From contig JALMQS010000820.1 in the NCBI GenBank assembly GCA_024734495.1, forward strand, positions 775,712-839,711: DNA of 64,000 bases, read 5' to 3'. Under the pieces are notes generated by a model. That model did no database searches, was not told the origin of the DNA, and was given only the letters and a program-made list of their open reading frames with translations. Origin of the DNA: Forficula auricularia (Eukaryota; Arthropoda; Insecta; Dermaptera; Forficulidae). This document shows, piece after piece, positions 1 through 10,998 of the stretch; positions within the stretch are counted from its first letter, which is position 1, and the number at the start of each line of letters is the position of its first letter. A program made the translations under genes and the position numbers.

Positions 1-560
1 GATATCCGTTTCATGACCATGTTTCCTAAACTAAAGATAATTACACCATGGGGGAAATAATAGATATTTGAAGAAAGTAATCAGAATAATTAATATATTT
101 AGTAGTTGGGAAAAATTTACTAGATCATAAAAGTATTTTTTTTTTATTGTCATAAGTTTAGAGAATTTTCATATTTAAATATTTATAAGACGATCAAAGT
201 TCTATAAATTGAAACCGATAGAACATTTAAAATATAGCACAAAAACAAATGGTAAACAGTCCTTAATCCTAATTTTAATTTTATTTTCTCATATTTTTTT
301 AACATTTGTAAAAAACATACGCCTCACTTGGTCATAGGAGAGACAAAAAGGTTATAGAATTCATTAGTTTGGTCCAAAGGGCTAGAATTTTCATTTTTTG
401 ACTCCATACCTCCATGTCTTTATCACTGGTTACCAATAATTGCCGAAAAAAATCCAATGTAGAATGGTTATTCTTCATGTTTTTAATTTTTATATAACTA
501 TAATATAAAAACTAAAAAAGTACTGAAATAAATAATGTTGTATAATACTAATGTTTGTGG
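1..560. other. AT-rich sequence with a repeat fragment
   Basis: No gene is seen. Bases 368-480 match part of the roughly 119-bp unit found in tandem at 59655-60000 (shared words GGTTACCAATAAT and CCAATGTAGAATGG). The rest is AT-rich without a recognisable structure. Confidence 0.5.
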
Positions 561-623
561 GCCGATATGTACCAAAAACTAATCAGCGCTTCATTTTGTT
601 AAAATGATGGTAGGTTTTCAATT

Positions 624-955
624 TCATTTCAATCGGTGCAAAGGTGTGGAAAAATCGTGGACGAAAAAAACGATAACATCCATCCATCCATCCATCCGCA
701 CGCACTTCCAAAAAATGGCACTTTTTGGCCTCTCGACGAGATTCCAGGTAACTTTTTGCAAAACCGCCACATGATAAAATTCAATCTCATTGAATACTTC
801 AATTTGTGACCTTAATTGAGTCCATGGTTCCGTAGTCTTTACCTGAGGACCCGTTGAAGTCGCGCTTGCCGCGCGAATAATTGCAATACATTCTCCCATG
901 CTTCGCATTGGATAAAGTAAAAAATGAAAATTGGTTTAAAATAACTTAACATTTT
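624..955. repeat. Dispersed repeat fragment with GATAAAGTAAAA terminus
   Basis: The segment 817-922 (TTGAGTCCATGGTTCCGTAG, then a GAGGACCC box, then CTTCGCATTGGATAAAGTAA) recurs almost unchanged at 60045-60155, and its last 50 bases recur at 55575-55625. It also holds a short CATC microsatellite near 680-700. The reading frame across it is open on the minus strand for 94 codons, but the copies do not preserve that frame, so it is not treated as a gene. Confidence 0.7.
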
Positions 956-1027
956 TAAACTATATAATCTACCCCATCTTCTTCGAAACTAATAAAATGC
1001 GCCCTTGCTTTATTATTTTATTACAAT

Positions 1028-1540
1028 TTTCTGATTCATTCGCCCGACCTTTTCTCTTACGAGATGCATGCAAGGTATTATATTAAGTCACTATTAATAA
1101 CATCAGTAAAAGAGAAAAATAAAAATTAATTTTATAAAAAATAAATAAAACCGACTTGAAAAAATATAAAATAAAAAAAATAATAAAACTCAAAAATAAA
1201 ATAAAATCAAAAAGATATAAAATAATAATCTAATTTAGTTACAACTAAACGACGAAATATTTATATCTATATAATCACTTTTTGAAGTCGGTGCTAAACA
1301 AACTATATAAGCGAGCGTACCTCCCAAAACGTATCAAGTAAGATCCGTCGAGTTAGATTCATAAAATGTATATGTTTGGCACCGACTTCAAAAAGTAATT
1401 TCATGTTAATATTTCGTCGTTTAGTTGTAATTAAATTAGATTATTATTTTATACCTTTCAGTGTATTTTATTTTATTTTTGAGTTTTATTATTTTATTTG
1501 TTACATTTAATTTTTCTGAAGTCGCTTTTAATTTTTATAT
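1028..1540. mobile_element. Foldback MITE, ACCGACTTCAAAAA family (copy 1)
   Basis: Two long arms (about 1140-1295 and 1375-1525) are reverse complements of each other. The arms contain TTAGTTACAACTAAACGACG and the phrase TTTTTGAAGTCGGTGC. The left flank 1028-1110 is the reverse complement of 40790-40870, so the unit matches the element at 40367-41443 in opposite orientation. No coding capacity. The superfamily is not recognised; the terminal ACCGACTTCAAAAA motif is a frequent non-autonomous element end in arthropods, which is general knowledge rather than something tested here. Confidence 0.75.
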
Positions 1541-1849
1541 AAAAATCATTTTTCTCTGACTCCTAATAACCGGAAATATATCGAAATCTAAACTCACTTT
1601 TGGTTTTATTTCATTTTATGCGAAACCCACTTCGCAATTTTACCCAATTTTTTATTATTATCTAAAAATGTTTCACCCAGAACCACCACCTATCTCCTTA
1701 AAAGTTATCAAAAAAAGAAACACTTTTTTCATGCATGATTACAATACTTGACCATACTGGTAAAGTAAAAATGTTTAAAAAAATATAATTTATAACTTAA
1801 ATATTTCAATTTTTGACTAATGTATTTTTTATTTTAAAGATTTAACAAT

Positions 1850-2275
1850 AATTAAGATTGATCAAGAAAAGTTGTCAAGTTTGAGTTGTTTGCCATAAAA
1901 GAATTTAGTCTTTTTGATTTTAAGTCGATTCTTCCACGTTTTCAGTAGAGGATGCCATTAATAGTCAAAAACATCAAACATGGAATGCAATAAGGTTATT
2001 CCTCTAGTATTAGATAAGAATTGATCGTTATTTTTGATTTTAAGCCTTTTCCTCCAAGCAATGGTTACTAATAATAACCGAAACGTCAAAAATCCAATGT
2101 AGAATGGTTATTCCTCGACTATTAAATGAGAATCGATAAATTATTTTTGAATTAAAGTCAACATGAACTGCAAATCGCAAGTGATATCTGATTAATAATA
2201 AAGGAATAAACATATTAATATTTCAAATGAATTTGGATAAAGTTTAGCAAAGATCCGTTGCAGTTTATTTTAGAA
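1850..2275. repeat. Dispersed repeat with about 119-bp tandem units, inverted copy of 59515-60000
   Basis: Reads as the reverse complement of the segment near the other end of the window. Two or more units are recognisable by the repeated phrase TTGATTTTAAGTCGATTC and by TAATAACCGAAACGTC. The last phrase is the 3' half of a hammerhead-like motif (a GGTTA...TAACC hairpin followed by GAAACGTC), but the expected CUGANGA core in front of it is not intact. Confidence 0.65.
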
Positions 2276-2329
2276 ACTTTTTGAAATTTAAATTATAAAA
2301 TACTAGGTAGGTTTCAAATAAATTTCTAA

Positions 2330-2385
2330 TTAAAAGACCGATGATGAAGGTCAAGACTTCGAAACTATAGTCGCAAACAAATGAA
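2330..2385 (+). ncRNA. Degenerate hammerhead-like motif
   Basis: TGATGA (2342-2347), a short AAG/CTT hairpin and CGAAACTATAGTC (2360-2372) reproduce the 3' core of the better hammerhead at 26598-26646. The first core base is A instead of C and stem I does not pair well, so it is probably a decayed copy. Immediately downstream, CAGTGGCG at 2402 looks like a hAT-type terminus whose partner end is not found. Confidence 0.4.
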
Positions 2386-2639
2386 TTATATATCTATAAA
2401 CCAGTGGCGTGCTGTCCTTGTTGGATGTTGTGGATTCTGTGTATCCTTAAAATTTCAAAACACCAAGAGTATTTTCATACAATATCAAAAAATTTTAATG
2501 AAAAATTTGAAAAATAACGTAAAAAACCTGGGTTTATCGATCAACTTTTCAAACTCAAAAATCGCATATAAAAACACTTTAAATAATTTGTTGTGTTTTT
2601 TTCTAAAAATTATGTAAAAAAACAAAATTTTCAAAAAAT

Positions 2640-3420
2640 AAGCTGACGTGTTCTGATGTGGCCATCCACTTAACTTTACCATACAACCTGGTCCCTCACT
2701 TATATTTAATATTTAATAAAATTATTTATAAACATGTAGGGGTGGAGGGCTTTTTTCATTTTTAGACACCTGGGGGCCCACTGATTATGTATACAATATT
2801 TGGTTGAGTTTGGTAAATTGCCAAGATTTTCATTTTCTACCCCCCCCCCCCACCTCCTATTTTGGGCGGTTAGTTTTTGCATTTTTAGACTTCTGGGGTC
2901 CCACTGATTATGTATACAAAATTTGGTTTAGTTTGCTCAAATGGCCTAGATTTTTAATTTTTAACCCCCCCTCCACCCCTCTTAATTTTGGGTCGATATG
3001 CACCAAAATCTAATCTCAATGGACCAAAACTACGTGTGAAATTTGGTTTCGATATTTACACTAGTTTTTGAGTTAGCTCGTTAATTTAGTAACGCACAGT
3101 CTAACAACCATACAACCAGACTAACAGACAACCATAATAACAGACAGATTAATTGACAAAACAATTATTATCTCGAAAAATATAATTTTTTCGATGTAAT
3201 ATAATATAATACAAAATATAATTTTTTCGATAGAGCTTTTTTGTAGAGCGAAATGCCCTGGTTTCGCTCAATTTTTTTTAATCAAAATAGTTTCAGCCGT
3301 TTTTGAAATATTTCGAAAAAAGAAAGGAAAAAAAAAGCACTTTTTTCATGCACGATTACAATACTTGACTATACCCTGTATGGTAAAGTAAAAAAAAAAT
3401 TGAATTTAGACCATTTTTGA
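2640..3420 (+). repeat. Dispersed poly-C-box repeat, family A (copy 1)
   Basis: Begins with the phrase GCTGACGTGTTCTGATGTGG and contains two tandem sub-blocks, each with CTGATTATGTATACAAAATT followed by a C-rich tract. It ends with a tail including TTTCATGCACGATTACAATA and a TATGGTAAAGTAAAA terminus. A near-identical arrangement is at 55850-56480, and reverse-complement copies are at 6720-7110 and 59130-59510. It has no protein signature; short open frames in it (for example 2804-3013) are repeat sequence. It could be the body of a Helitron or other non-autonomous element, but I do not see diagnostic ends. Confidence 0.75.
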
Positions 3421-3475
3421 AGATAACTTTTAAGGAGTTCTGTGTTGGTTCTAGGTGAAACATTTTAATATAATA

Positions 3476-3597
3476 ATAAAACGTGAGTAAGATACGAGGT
3501 AGGTTTCACAAAAACCCCCGAAATATATCGAATTCAAAACTCAATTTTGTTTTATTTCTTTTTTGTGAAACCTACCTCGTATCTTACTCAAGTTTTA
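3476..3597. repeat. Short perfect-arm hairpin
   Basis: Arms at about 3484-3514 and 3560-3590 pair (GAGTAAGATACGAGGTAGG against its complement), with a loop of about 45 bases containing AAATATATCGAATTC. The interior resembles 1560-1690. This may be an inverted duplication at the end of the preceding repeat. Confidence 0.75.
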
Positions 3598-3599
3598 TT

Positions 3600-4640
3600 A
3601 TTACATTTTTGAAGAAGTTATGAGCGAAAAATCTGAAATTCGATATCTTTTAAACCGGCAATCAAAAAAATTTCAAATTTTACCAGGAAGAGTTTTTTAA
3701 TGGGTACTAAAAAATGTCAAAAAATTAAGGAAATCAAAAATTACAATTTTTTCAAACCGTCCGATTTGGCGTGGAATGCTTATTATGTATGTTTTTGGCA
3801 TTAAGCAGAGAAAAAACTCATTGATATCTCTGCTATTCTCGGCAAAAGAAAGTCTTTACAATTAAATGTTAGGTTTGTTTGGCTATTAAATATGGTATTA
3901 CACCCTCTTGCATCAATTAACGTCTTTGAGTGAATTGCCCATGAATTTGTCATATGTCATTTATGATTGAAGTTCAAGAGGCTTTCATTTAACAGAATCT
4001 GTTTAAATATGTAAATCAAAAAATGGAAAGAAAAAAAAACGTGGAGGTAAACTCCCAGGTGGACGAGAATTTATATTTTGAGTGGGTTTTATTCTTGCAC
4101 TCTCATCGAAGCCTCAAGAAGCACTTGACTCTGTCGAGAGATTTACACCTTTAACGCTACTCGTAAAAAAAGAGAGATATAATAACATTATATAGAGGAT
4201 ATACGTATAAGTGTATAACAAACTTTTGATAGAGTTCCTGCGGCGTGAATAATAAAGTTTATATTGTCTATATTTTTTCTTGTTTTTATTTTTAAACAAA
4301 ATATATATAAACGCGATCTATTCTTTTTTCTTCTCTTTTGCCTGTCCTGTCCTTGTTTATAAAGGTCTAGCGTCAACATAATATAGTAGCTAGCAGGCAC
4401 AAAACTTGGGAGGAGATGCGCAAACTCTCAAAACAGACGCCTGGCTCTCGTATTACTGTGCACCAGTGATCGCTTAATAGCGCTCACCTCTTTAAAATAT
4501 ACGTCCAACTCAACAACGAAATCTTAAAAGTTGCTGGCACAATTAAATCAGCCTATTTGACTTAGCTCCCAGTACTTATACTAGCGGATAACACCCAAAA
4601 TCCCGACATGTGAAAATTCAGACGTTATTTTAATATTTTA
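3600..4640. other. AT-rich sequence without recognised gene
   Basis: Bases 3680-3790 share TCAAACCGTCCGATTTGGCG-type sequence with 52385-52450. A fragment at 3822-3860 (CTGCTATTCTCGGCAAAA) matches the 3' tail of the ribozyme-bearing element at 26700-26745. The short open frames at 4114-4400 are lysine- and isoleucine-rich with no motif. Confidence 0.5.
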
Positions 4641-5215
4641 TTAATCTTTTTAATATTTATAAAAATATATATCAAAGCGCACAGCGTGCGCATGCCAAGT
4701 TCGAGCATTAGCTTGGCCGTACACGCTCTACGCTATTTACACGAACCATTTCGAGCCAATTTCGACCTCCATGAAGCTTGGAACTCATTTGAGATACAGA
4801 GCTGAAATTAGACTCATGTAATTTCGTAATCCATTTTGAGGAGTACCAAATTTCAATAATATAGCTTTAATAGATTCTGAAATATGGACTTAAGAAAATA
4901 GCTAATATTGGCATTCACTCACTGACAGGTCATCAAAACCTATAGGGTACTTCCAATCATCCCAGCATCATGAAATTTCGCCTGCTAGTAGTGTTTGGAA
5001 CACAAACAAAGGAAAAATTCCAAAAATCCAAACTTTCTACCTCTTCAAAAATGAAAATTCTAGCCCGTTGGACCAAACTCAATCAAATTTTGTATATATA
5101 TCCTGTAGGCCCCCAAAAGACTAGAAATGGAAAAACTAACCACCCAAAATGGGGGGGGGTCAAAAATGAAAATTCTAGCCCTTTGGACCAAAAGGCTTCC
5201 TCATAGCTTACAAAA
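4640..5215. repeat. Dispersed repeat with CACGAACCATTTC box
   Basis: Shares ATTTACACGAACCATTTC and the ACTCACTGACAGG...ATCATGAAATTT block with 25310-25760 and, in part, 11250-11430. Its 3' part (5040-5200) is a fragment of the poly-C-box repeat family A in inverted order. No coding signature. Confidence 0.6.
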
Positions 5216-5221
5216 AGAAGA

Positions 5222-5440
5222 GAAATCTCAACCAAAACATTCTGTGAAAAAACAGGCCAAGTTCGAAAAAGTAGGGAAATCTAGTGAGTAGCCAAGTTAA
5301 ATTCGCCAAGAATAATTAAGTTGAGAAAATAGTAGATCTCTCAACTTAATTATTCTTGCCGAATTTAACTTGGCCACTCACTAGATTTCCCTACTTTTTC
5401 GAACTTGACCTGCTTTTTCACAGAATGTTTAGGTTGAGAT
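5222..5440. mobile_element. Near-perfect foldback MITE
   Basis: Arm 5222-5326 is almost exactly the reverse complement of arm 5339-5440, separated by about 12 bases. Key arm words are TTCGAAAAAGTAGGGAAATC and AAGAATAATTAAGTTGAGA. The RNA or single strand would fold into a 100-bp hairpin. No open reading frame. The A-rich low-complexity tract 5640-5740 follows after about 200 bases. Confidence 0.85.
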
Positions 5441-6060
5441 ATATTCTACATTATAACCTTATTTTACATAATTAGTTGAAAAAAGAAGTACAGTTAGCAT
5501 ACCTAACAAAGTGTAAATGTGTTTACATACTTATGTCATCCAGGAGTGAAAAACGGTAAAAGTTGGTTATTGAAATTCTCTAGGTTAATCACTTTGCAAA
5601 AACAATAAAATAATAATAGAAACACACAAATAAAATACTTAATTAAAAAAAAAAAAAAATAATTAAAAAAATAATAAAAAAAATACTTAAAAAAAAAATA
5701 AATAAATAATTAAAATAAAATAAAAAATAAAATAAAATACTTAATCTTTCACTTGATAATAGTTATCTTCAATTGTCAAAGCTGCTTTCGCCTAATCCGA
5801 ACAAATTGAAATCCAAACAGACTACAGCCCCTATTAGTTCGGATTGGAGGGGTTTCATTGTATTAGTATTATCTCGAAGCCAATAATTGTTCGGAACTAC
5901 AAAATGGATTTTATATTGACAAAATAGACATCAAGTTGGGGAAATTAATGAAATTGTATGTAATGCGAGAAACTAAATTAAAATTAATAAATAAATGAGA
6001 AATAAATATTTATTTAATAAAATAAAATTTCATTTTTTTTTAAACAAGATTCATTTATTT
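5440..6060. other. AT-rich stretch with A-rich low-complexity tract
   Basis: 5641-5745 is nearly pure A/T (A-runs with AAAT motifs). Around 5785-5855 the phrases TCCGAACAAATTG and TTCGGATTGGAGGGGTTTCA resemble pogo/Tigger-type terminal inverted repeats (from memory), but no transposase is visible. Confidence 0.45.
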
Positions 6061-6300
6061 TTATATTAAGGTTTTTGATCGGAAAATCAGTCATCGCTGA
6101 CCCAGAAAGGCGGGTTTCCTTCTTGTTGAGTCCCCTGGGATTAAGAGGCTCTGCTTTCTAGATTGCAAGAGAACAATGAGACCCCCGAGCCTGATACAAG
6201 CCGCCGGCATTCGCAAAGTCAATCAATCAATAGACTTCAATCAATCTAACAGGGGAGCAAAAAACATCCCCCCTTACGTGGGGTTACCCCCTCCAAAAAT
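6060..6300. other. GC-richer island of unknown nature
   Basis: A block distinctly richer in G+C than its flanks, with several C-runs and TCAATCAATC repeats near 6219-6245. I do not recognise a gene, tRNA or known repeat in it. The 400 bases after it (6300-6720) are AT-rich and featureless. Confidence 0.3.
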
Positions 6301-6719
6301 AATAAATAAATAAAATTACAAGCTAATCTCGAGTAGGCTATTAAAAATTGGCAAATGATTTTTTTTAAATCATTTTCAAAATATTTATTATAACGTTTTC
6401 AGATATTTTTAAATAAACACCTTAAAGAGTCAAAAACACACTTTTAATGAAAAAATAACACATTTTTCGGACAAATCTGAAAAACTGGTTCAAAGCAGGA
6501 CCATTATGAACATTTTCAAATATTTTTAAAGGAAAACAATAATTTTTTCAAATAATAACTATTTTTATATTTAGTATAGTTTATTATAAATACTTTATCT
6601 GGCAAAATTTTTTAAAAAGGGAACCCTTATATTATTTTGATATATATCTAGGTATATTTTATATAAAATTTTTCAAAAAATGGATTCTTATGATCATTTT
6701 CAAAAAAAAATTACTGGTC

Positions 6720-7110
6720 AAGTATTATAATCGTGTATGAAAAAAGTGCTTTTTTTGCTTCTTTTTTTTCGAAATATCTCAAAAACGGCTGAAACTATTT
6801 TGATTGAAAAAATTGTACGAAACCATGACATTTTGTTTTACAAAAAATCTCTATAAAGTAAAGATCGGAAAAATTATATTTTTTGAGATATTAATTATTT
6901 TGTCAAAATGTCTGTAAGTACGTTAGTTAGTATGTTACCAAATTTGTGTGGTCGCACTAGGGCGAATATCAAAACAAAATTCCACATGTAGTTTTGGTTC
7001 ATTGAGATTAAGAGCTGATTATATTTTTGTTGAAATCGAACACAAAATTAAGGGGGGGGGGGGGAGTAAAAACTAAAATGCTAAGATTTTCAAACTAAAA
7101 AAAAAAACAA
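6720..7110 (-). repeat. Poly-C-box repeat family A (inverted partial copy)
   Basis: Reverse complement of the right half of the repeats at 2640-3420 and 55850-56480: the AATCGTGTATGAAAAAAGTG terminus, then AAATATCTCAAAAACGGCTG, ending in a G-run where the sister copies have C-rich boxes. Confidence 0.7.
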
Positions 7111-7256
7111 GAAAAATGAAATATACCTACTATAAAATGAACCTAATAATAATAAAAGAGAGTTATTATTTCCTTCAGGGGGTCAGAGGTCAGGTGTCAG
7201 AGTTGGGAAGGGGCGGGGGATTCAAAAAAATAAAAGTATCATTATAAGTTGTAGAC

Positions 7257-7619
7257 CAGTGTTCCCCAACGTGGGGCCAACGCCCCACAGGGGGCAATTT
7301 GATTGTTTTAAGGATGGCAATCCAAAAATGGGCTCGTCCACATAAATATAAAAATCTACAAAATTAGTTATGCATATTTGAAGAAAAAAATTCTTAACAA
7401 AATTTAATAGTAAGTAGCTTCAGCAATTTATAAAATACACTTAAACGTATGTAGAATCATACAAAATACTAATCAACAAAATTTTGTTTTTGCAATTATA
7501 TTTATATAAATAATAATTCATTCTTAGAATTTAAAAATTGTGTATTTGTTACATAGGGGGCATGAGAATTTTAGAAAGGCTTAGGTAGGACATGGCACAA
7601 AAAAGGTTGCGAATCACTG
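7257..7619. mobile_element. hAT-type MITE with 8-bp TSD
   Basis: Begins CAGTGTTCCCCAAC and ends GTTGCGAATCACTG, imperfect terminal inverted repeats of the hAT CAGTG type. It is flanked by identical 8-bp duplications TTGTAGAC at 7249-7256 and 7620-7627. The 363-bp body is AT-rich and non-coding, with GGGGCC/GGGGGC patches near the ends. The terminal motif and 8-bp duplication are standard for hAT elements. Confidence 0.9.
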
Positions 7620-7955
7620 TTGTAGACCCTTTAATCGATTTGTACGAAATTTCGAATATGGAGCCTATATAACCTTATTGAAATGACTCACTATTCACTA
7701 TGTGAAATAGATAGTGTCCAAAAAAAGGGGTAAAAAAATTTTCAAACAAAAATTGATAGCTGATATTTCTAAAAAAAATAGTCTCATAATTAAAAGGAGA
7801 TATTAATAATTGATAATGGACCTAAAATTATGAGGGGGAGAGTTCTTTCGTAAATAATTATGAATGAAATTGTATCAACTTTATAACCATTGAGGAATAT
7901 CATCATGATCGGACACCTTATACACAAATATGGGGCTCGTCTTCAAGAACTCATC

Positions 7956-8019
7956 AACTCTTAGAACTGATGATGGCATTATTTAATTAAAGCCGAAACG
8001 TTTTCTATAATCGGGAGTT
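7956..8019 (+). ncRNA. Type I hammerhead ribozyme motif (dimer copy 1)
   Basis: Core CTGATGA at 7967-7973; stem II GGC/GCC with an A/T-rich loop; GAAA at 7995-7998; minimal stem III (CG) and U-U at 8001-8002, where cleavage is expected. Stem I forms from AGAA (7963-7966) with TTCT (8003-8006), an internal loop, then AACTC (7956-7960) with GAGTT (8015-8019). A conserved oddity of this window is one extra base between the CUGANGA core and stem II. Confidence 0.7.
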
Positions 8020-8176
8020 TTTTATTCGCTGCAGAGGCTACCCATTGGCTGAATCCTCTCCATTACTTAATTATATACATACAGCCATCAAATTGTATCA
8101 ACTTTATAACCGTTGAGGAATATCGTCATGCTCGGACACCTTATACAAATATGGGGCTCGTCTTCAAGGACTCATC

Positions 8177-8241
8177 AACTCTTAGGAACTGATGATGGCA
8201 TTATTTAATTAAAGTCGAAACGTTTTCTATAATCGTGAGTT
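8177..8241 (+). ncRNA. Type I hammerhead ribozyme motif (dimer copy 2)
   Basis: Same organisation as copy 1: core CTGATGA at 8189-8195, GAAA at 8217-8220, cleavage expected after 8224, outer stem I AACTC/GAGTT. Changes relative to copy 1 give a G.U pair in stem II and one extra G in the inner stem I strand, so it may be weaker. Confidence 0.65.
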
Positions 8242-8339
8242 TTATTCAGCAGAAGTACCCATTGGCTGAATCCTCTCCATTACTTAATTAAATAATTATG
8301 AATTATTTTAATTCAATATTAGATATAAGGGAGGACCCA

Positions 8340-9060
8340 GATATATGGTAAAGTCATGTGGATGGCCACATCAGTTTATTTTTATTAGAAGGCGATGAAC
8401 CATAGTTTGCTTGGCTTCTTTGATACAAGGTTTATTGTGAGCTGAGGGGCAAAGAATAGTGTTATAGGCGGGAAGTCAATCCGGCGGATACACTCCCAGC
8501 AACATATATGGACTGATTCTCACTTCGAGTCTTTTTCAGTTAAAATAATAAGTTACGCAGTTTTGGTCTACACGTTTTTTGTTTTGTTTTTAGAACGTAA
8601 CTAATGTACAAATTAAGAAATTATATAGTTCCTTTGAAAATGGCAGCTTTGGTTCTTATTCTCAGATATATAATAAATTCCGCTCGTTTTCCTAAAGAAG
8701 GTCATTTGGCGAATCATAGGGTTGGTTAATCTCCATTCAAAGAGAAACCGATTGCTTCTCAAGCTATCTTGGCTAAGCGTCTGGTTGCCTTAAGACTCTA
8801 TAAAGATGTTTTACGAGGTTCTATGGCCAGCACGTAACCAGAGAGAGTAATAACACTAGTAATGGATAATGTTAAGAGCTAATGGTCAATAAACTCAGGT
8901 GCATACACCTCCAATTTATTGAAAGAAGAAAATCCATGCGAATTAAATTAGTTTTATTAAATAAAATTTAATTGTTTAATTTACTATTCTAGAACTTGTG
9001 GGACAATTTAATATTCTGGAAATTTCGAAGGTTTCTAGTTACATTTAGTCAATTACTATT
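8340..9060. other. Mostly unique sequence without a confident gene
   Basis: 8340-8385 carries the family A boundary phrase (GTGGATGGCCACATCAG). The remainder has mixed composition (for example 8690-8850) and could include an exon, but I find no convincing frame with splice sites. Confidence 0.35.
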
Positions 9061-9068
9061 ATTTATCT

Positions 9069-10286
9069 CAGGGCTGTCCAACCCATGGTCCGCTGCCCAT
9101 ATGCGGCCCAGCACTGCAATGAGTCTGGCCCAACATGAGATCATAAACTTCCTTAAAATATTGAGATTTAAATATAGAGATATATTTATTCCTTTTTTCG
9201 AAATATGTACTTTTATACAATACGTGAAGCTTTTTTCAAAGAATAAAATTCACTAAAAGCAAAATTATAATCTCAACTAGGTATATAAGATAACAAAAAA
9301 ATCGAATAGGTATCTAAAAATTCTTCTTCTTCTCATATTTTTCATTTTCTAAAATATTTATTATTTCAGTAATTTATATGCTACGACACTAACCAAGTAT
9401 ATAGTTATAATCATTCTAGTATCTAGTACAAAGAGACAAGGAATTGGGGTTTTCTAGAACAATCACAATTAATTGATAATTTCTCGCCTGGTCAAAAACT
9501 TGTCAGGACTTGTTTTTTAGATCTTTGCACTTTCTAACATGTCACTAGATAATAGATAGTCAGGGATTATTATATGCCTGAGCCTTTTAAAATATAAATT
9601 ATCATTCTTCATATCTTTCTTTAATCCCATTCGATTTAAACCAGGGTTATCCAACCCGTGGCCCAGTATAAAGAAATAAAATTCCTTAATACATTGAGAT
9701 TTATATGTAAATACTGGAAAACACAACAATTTGCCTGATAGTTTTTTTTCTCTAAAATAAGAAATCTGAAAATCTACTGTGAAGTTTTCGAAAAATAAAA
9801 GTGCTAATTTTAAATTTTGAATCTGGTAATAGAATTCAAGATTTCCGATAAAATAATAATCATTTTGGTCTATTTTCGACTACATTTTTCATTAGAAATA
9901 AATTTTCTACTTGCAAAAATTCCGGTTTGAATGTTCTAGAACAACAATTAGATACCGAAAAATTGAATATTGTCTCTTTATTAAAATTTTATATTAATTA
10001 TCTAGCCAGGAAAAAATATAAACAAATACTAATACATAATATAACTTTTTGTAAGTATGTATACGTATTTACATATATGAGAAGCTATTTTCAGGTATAA
10101 AATTTACGAAAAGTAAAATTAGAAGCTCACTATGAGCCAAAAAAATAATAAAGTTCTTATTTTTATATTATTAACTATCTTTTTTGAATAACAAATATCA
10201 ATAAAATTATAATATTTTATCCGAGAGCCGCGACACTTTTTTTCTTCAAATGTGGCCCGTGTAAGTCAAAAGGTTTGACACCCCTG
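9069..10286. mobile_element. hAT-like non-autonomous element(s), possibly nested
   Basis: Left end CAGGGCTGTCCAACCCATGG and right end AGGTTTGACACCCCTG are imperfect inverted repeats of the hAT type. A second left-end-like sequence, CAGGGTTATCCAACCCGTGG, starts at 9642 and is followed by sequence related to that after 9069, so two related copies may be joined or nested. Clear 8-bp duplications were not found, and the interior (AT-rich, short open frames) has no transposase signature. Confidence 0.55.
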
Positions 10287-10294
10287 TATTATAT

Positions 10295-10990
10295 TAAAAA
10301 AAATTATCTTTTACTATTAAATGAACAATGCTTGTTTTCTATGAAAATCAAAAATCCAAAGAATTATTCTACTCATTTTCTAATTGTATTTCAGAAAATT
10401 AAATGAAATTTTTGCTTAACAGCATAAAATATTTTACATGGTTTATATACTGTGCTTTCACTTAGTTAATTCAAATATTCTATCTTGCATTTATCCGACC
10501 AGTTGTCTTTATTTACCAACAATAAATATTCTGTTGTGTTTATGTAGTGTATGTGACACGACATTCACATAGTAAATTTAAATAGTTTCTCGTGTCTCGG
10601 CCGACAACATGTTTTGGCTGATCGAATTTAGATTGCCGGCGCTGTTTAGCCATAGCTACCATTTATTTAGTTATTTATCATCGCTTCATTACACCAAATT
10701 GAACATTTTCCCGTGAACATAATACTAGGCACGCACAGCAGGCAGGCTTAAGTCTGTATGCTGGCTGTACCGTGTGAAAAGTTTATAAAGTAATTTTAAA
10801 ACTGTTTATCTTAAAAACAATTGAGAGGGTCAGAAGCAAAGGGTACAATTGAGATTTCTCAGAAAAATTAGTTAAATGCATATAGGGCAAGATAAAGCTT
10901 GTAAAATTATTGTGTCAAACGAATACAAATGCAATCCCACTCTGTTAAGCTCCCTCTCATTCTAAAGTACGAATACGAAATACTTATATT
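10295..10990. other. Unique-looking region, no gene called
   Basis: 10480-10770 has balanced composition with CCGGCGCTG, TATTTAGTTATTTATCAT and GCAGGCAGGC words and no match elsewhere in the window. It could be conserved non-coding or regulatory DNA, but nothing specific can be shown. Confidence 0.3.
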
Positions 10991-10998
10991 GCTTATAC

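Larger units (their letters stand above)
7866..8288 (+). mobile_element. Retrozyme-like tandem dimer with two hammerhead motifs
   Basis: Two direct copies (7866-8089 and 8090-8288) each contain CTTTATAACC, a TTGAGGAATATC box and a hammerhead motif. The whole is flanked by the perfect 15-bp duplication TAAATAATTATGAAT (7851-7865 and 8289-8303). The predicted cleavage points (after 8002 and after 8224) are 222 nt apart, so self-cleavage would release a 222-nt monomer. Tandem hammerhead monomers with a target duplication are the architecture known for retrozymes and for the ends of Penelope-like elements. No open frame is present, so any mobility would depend on proteins from elsewhere. Confidence 0.7.

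Noticed and set aside
624..908. 94-codon minus frame
   Set aside because: Covers a dispersed repeat whose other copies (60045, 55575) are short and frame-broken.
9069..10286. Single complete hAT element with TSD
   Set aside because: Ends look right but flanking 8-mers differ and a second left end lies inside, so only a tentative call was kept.
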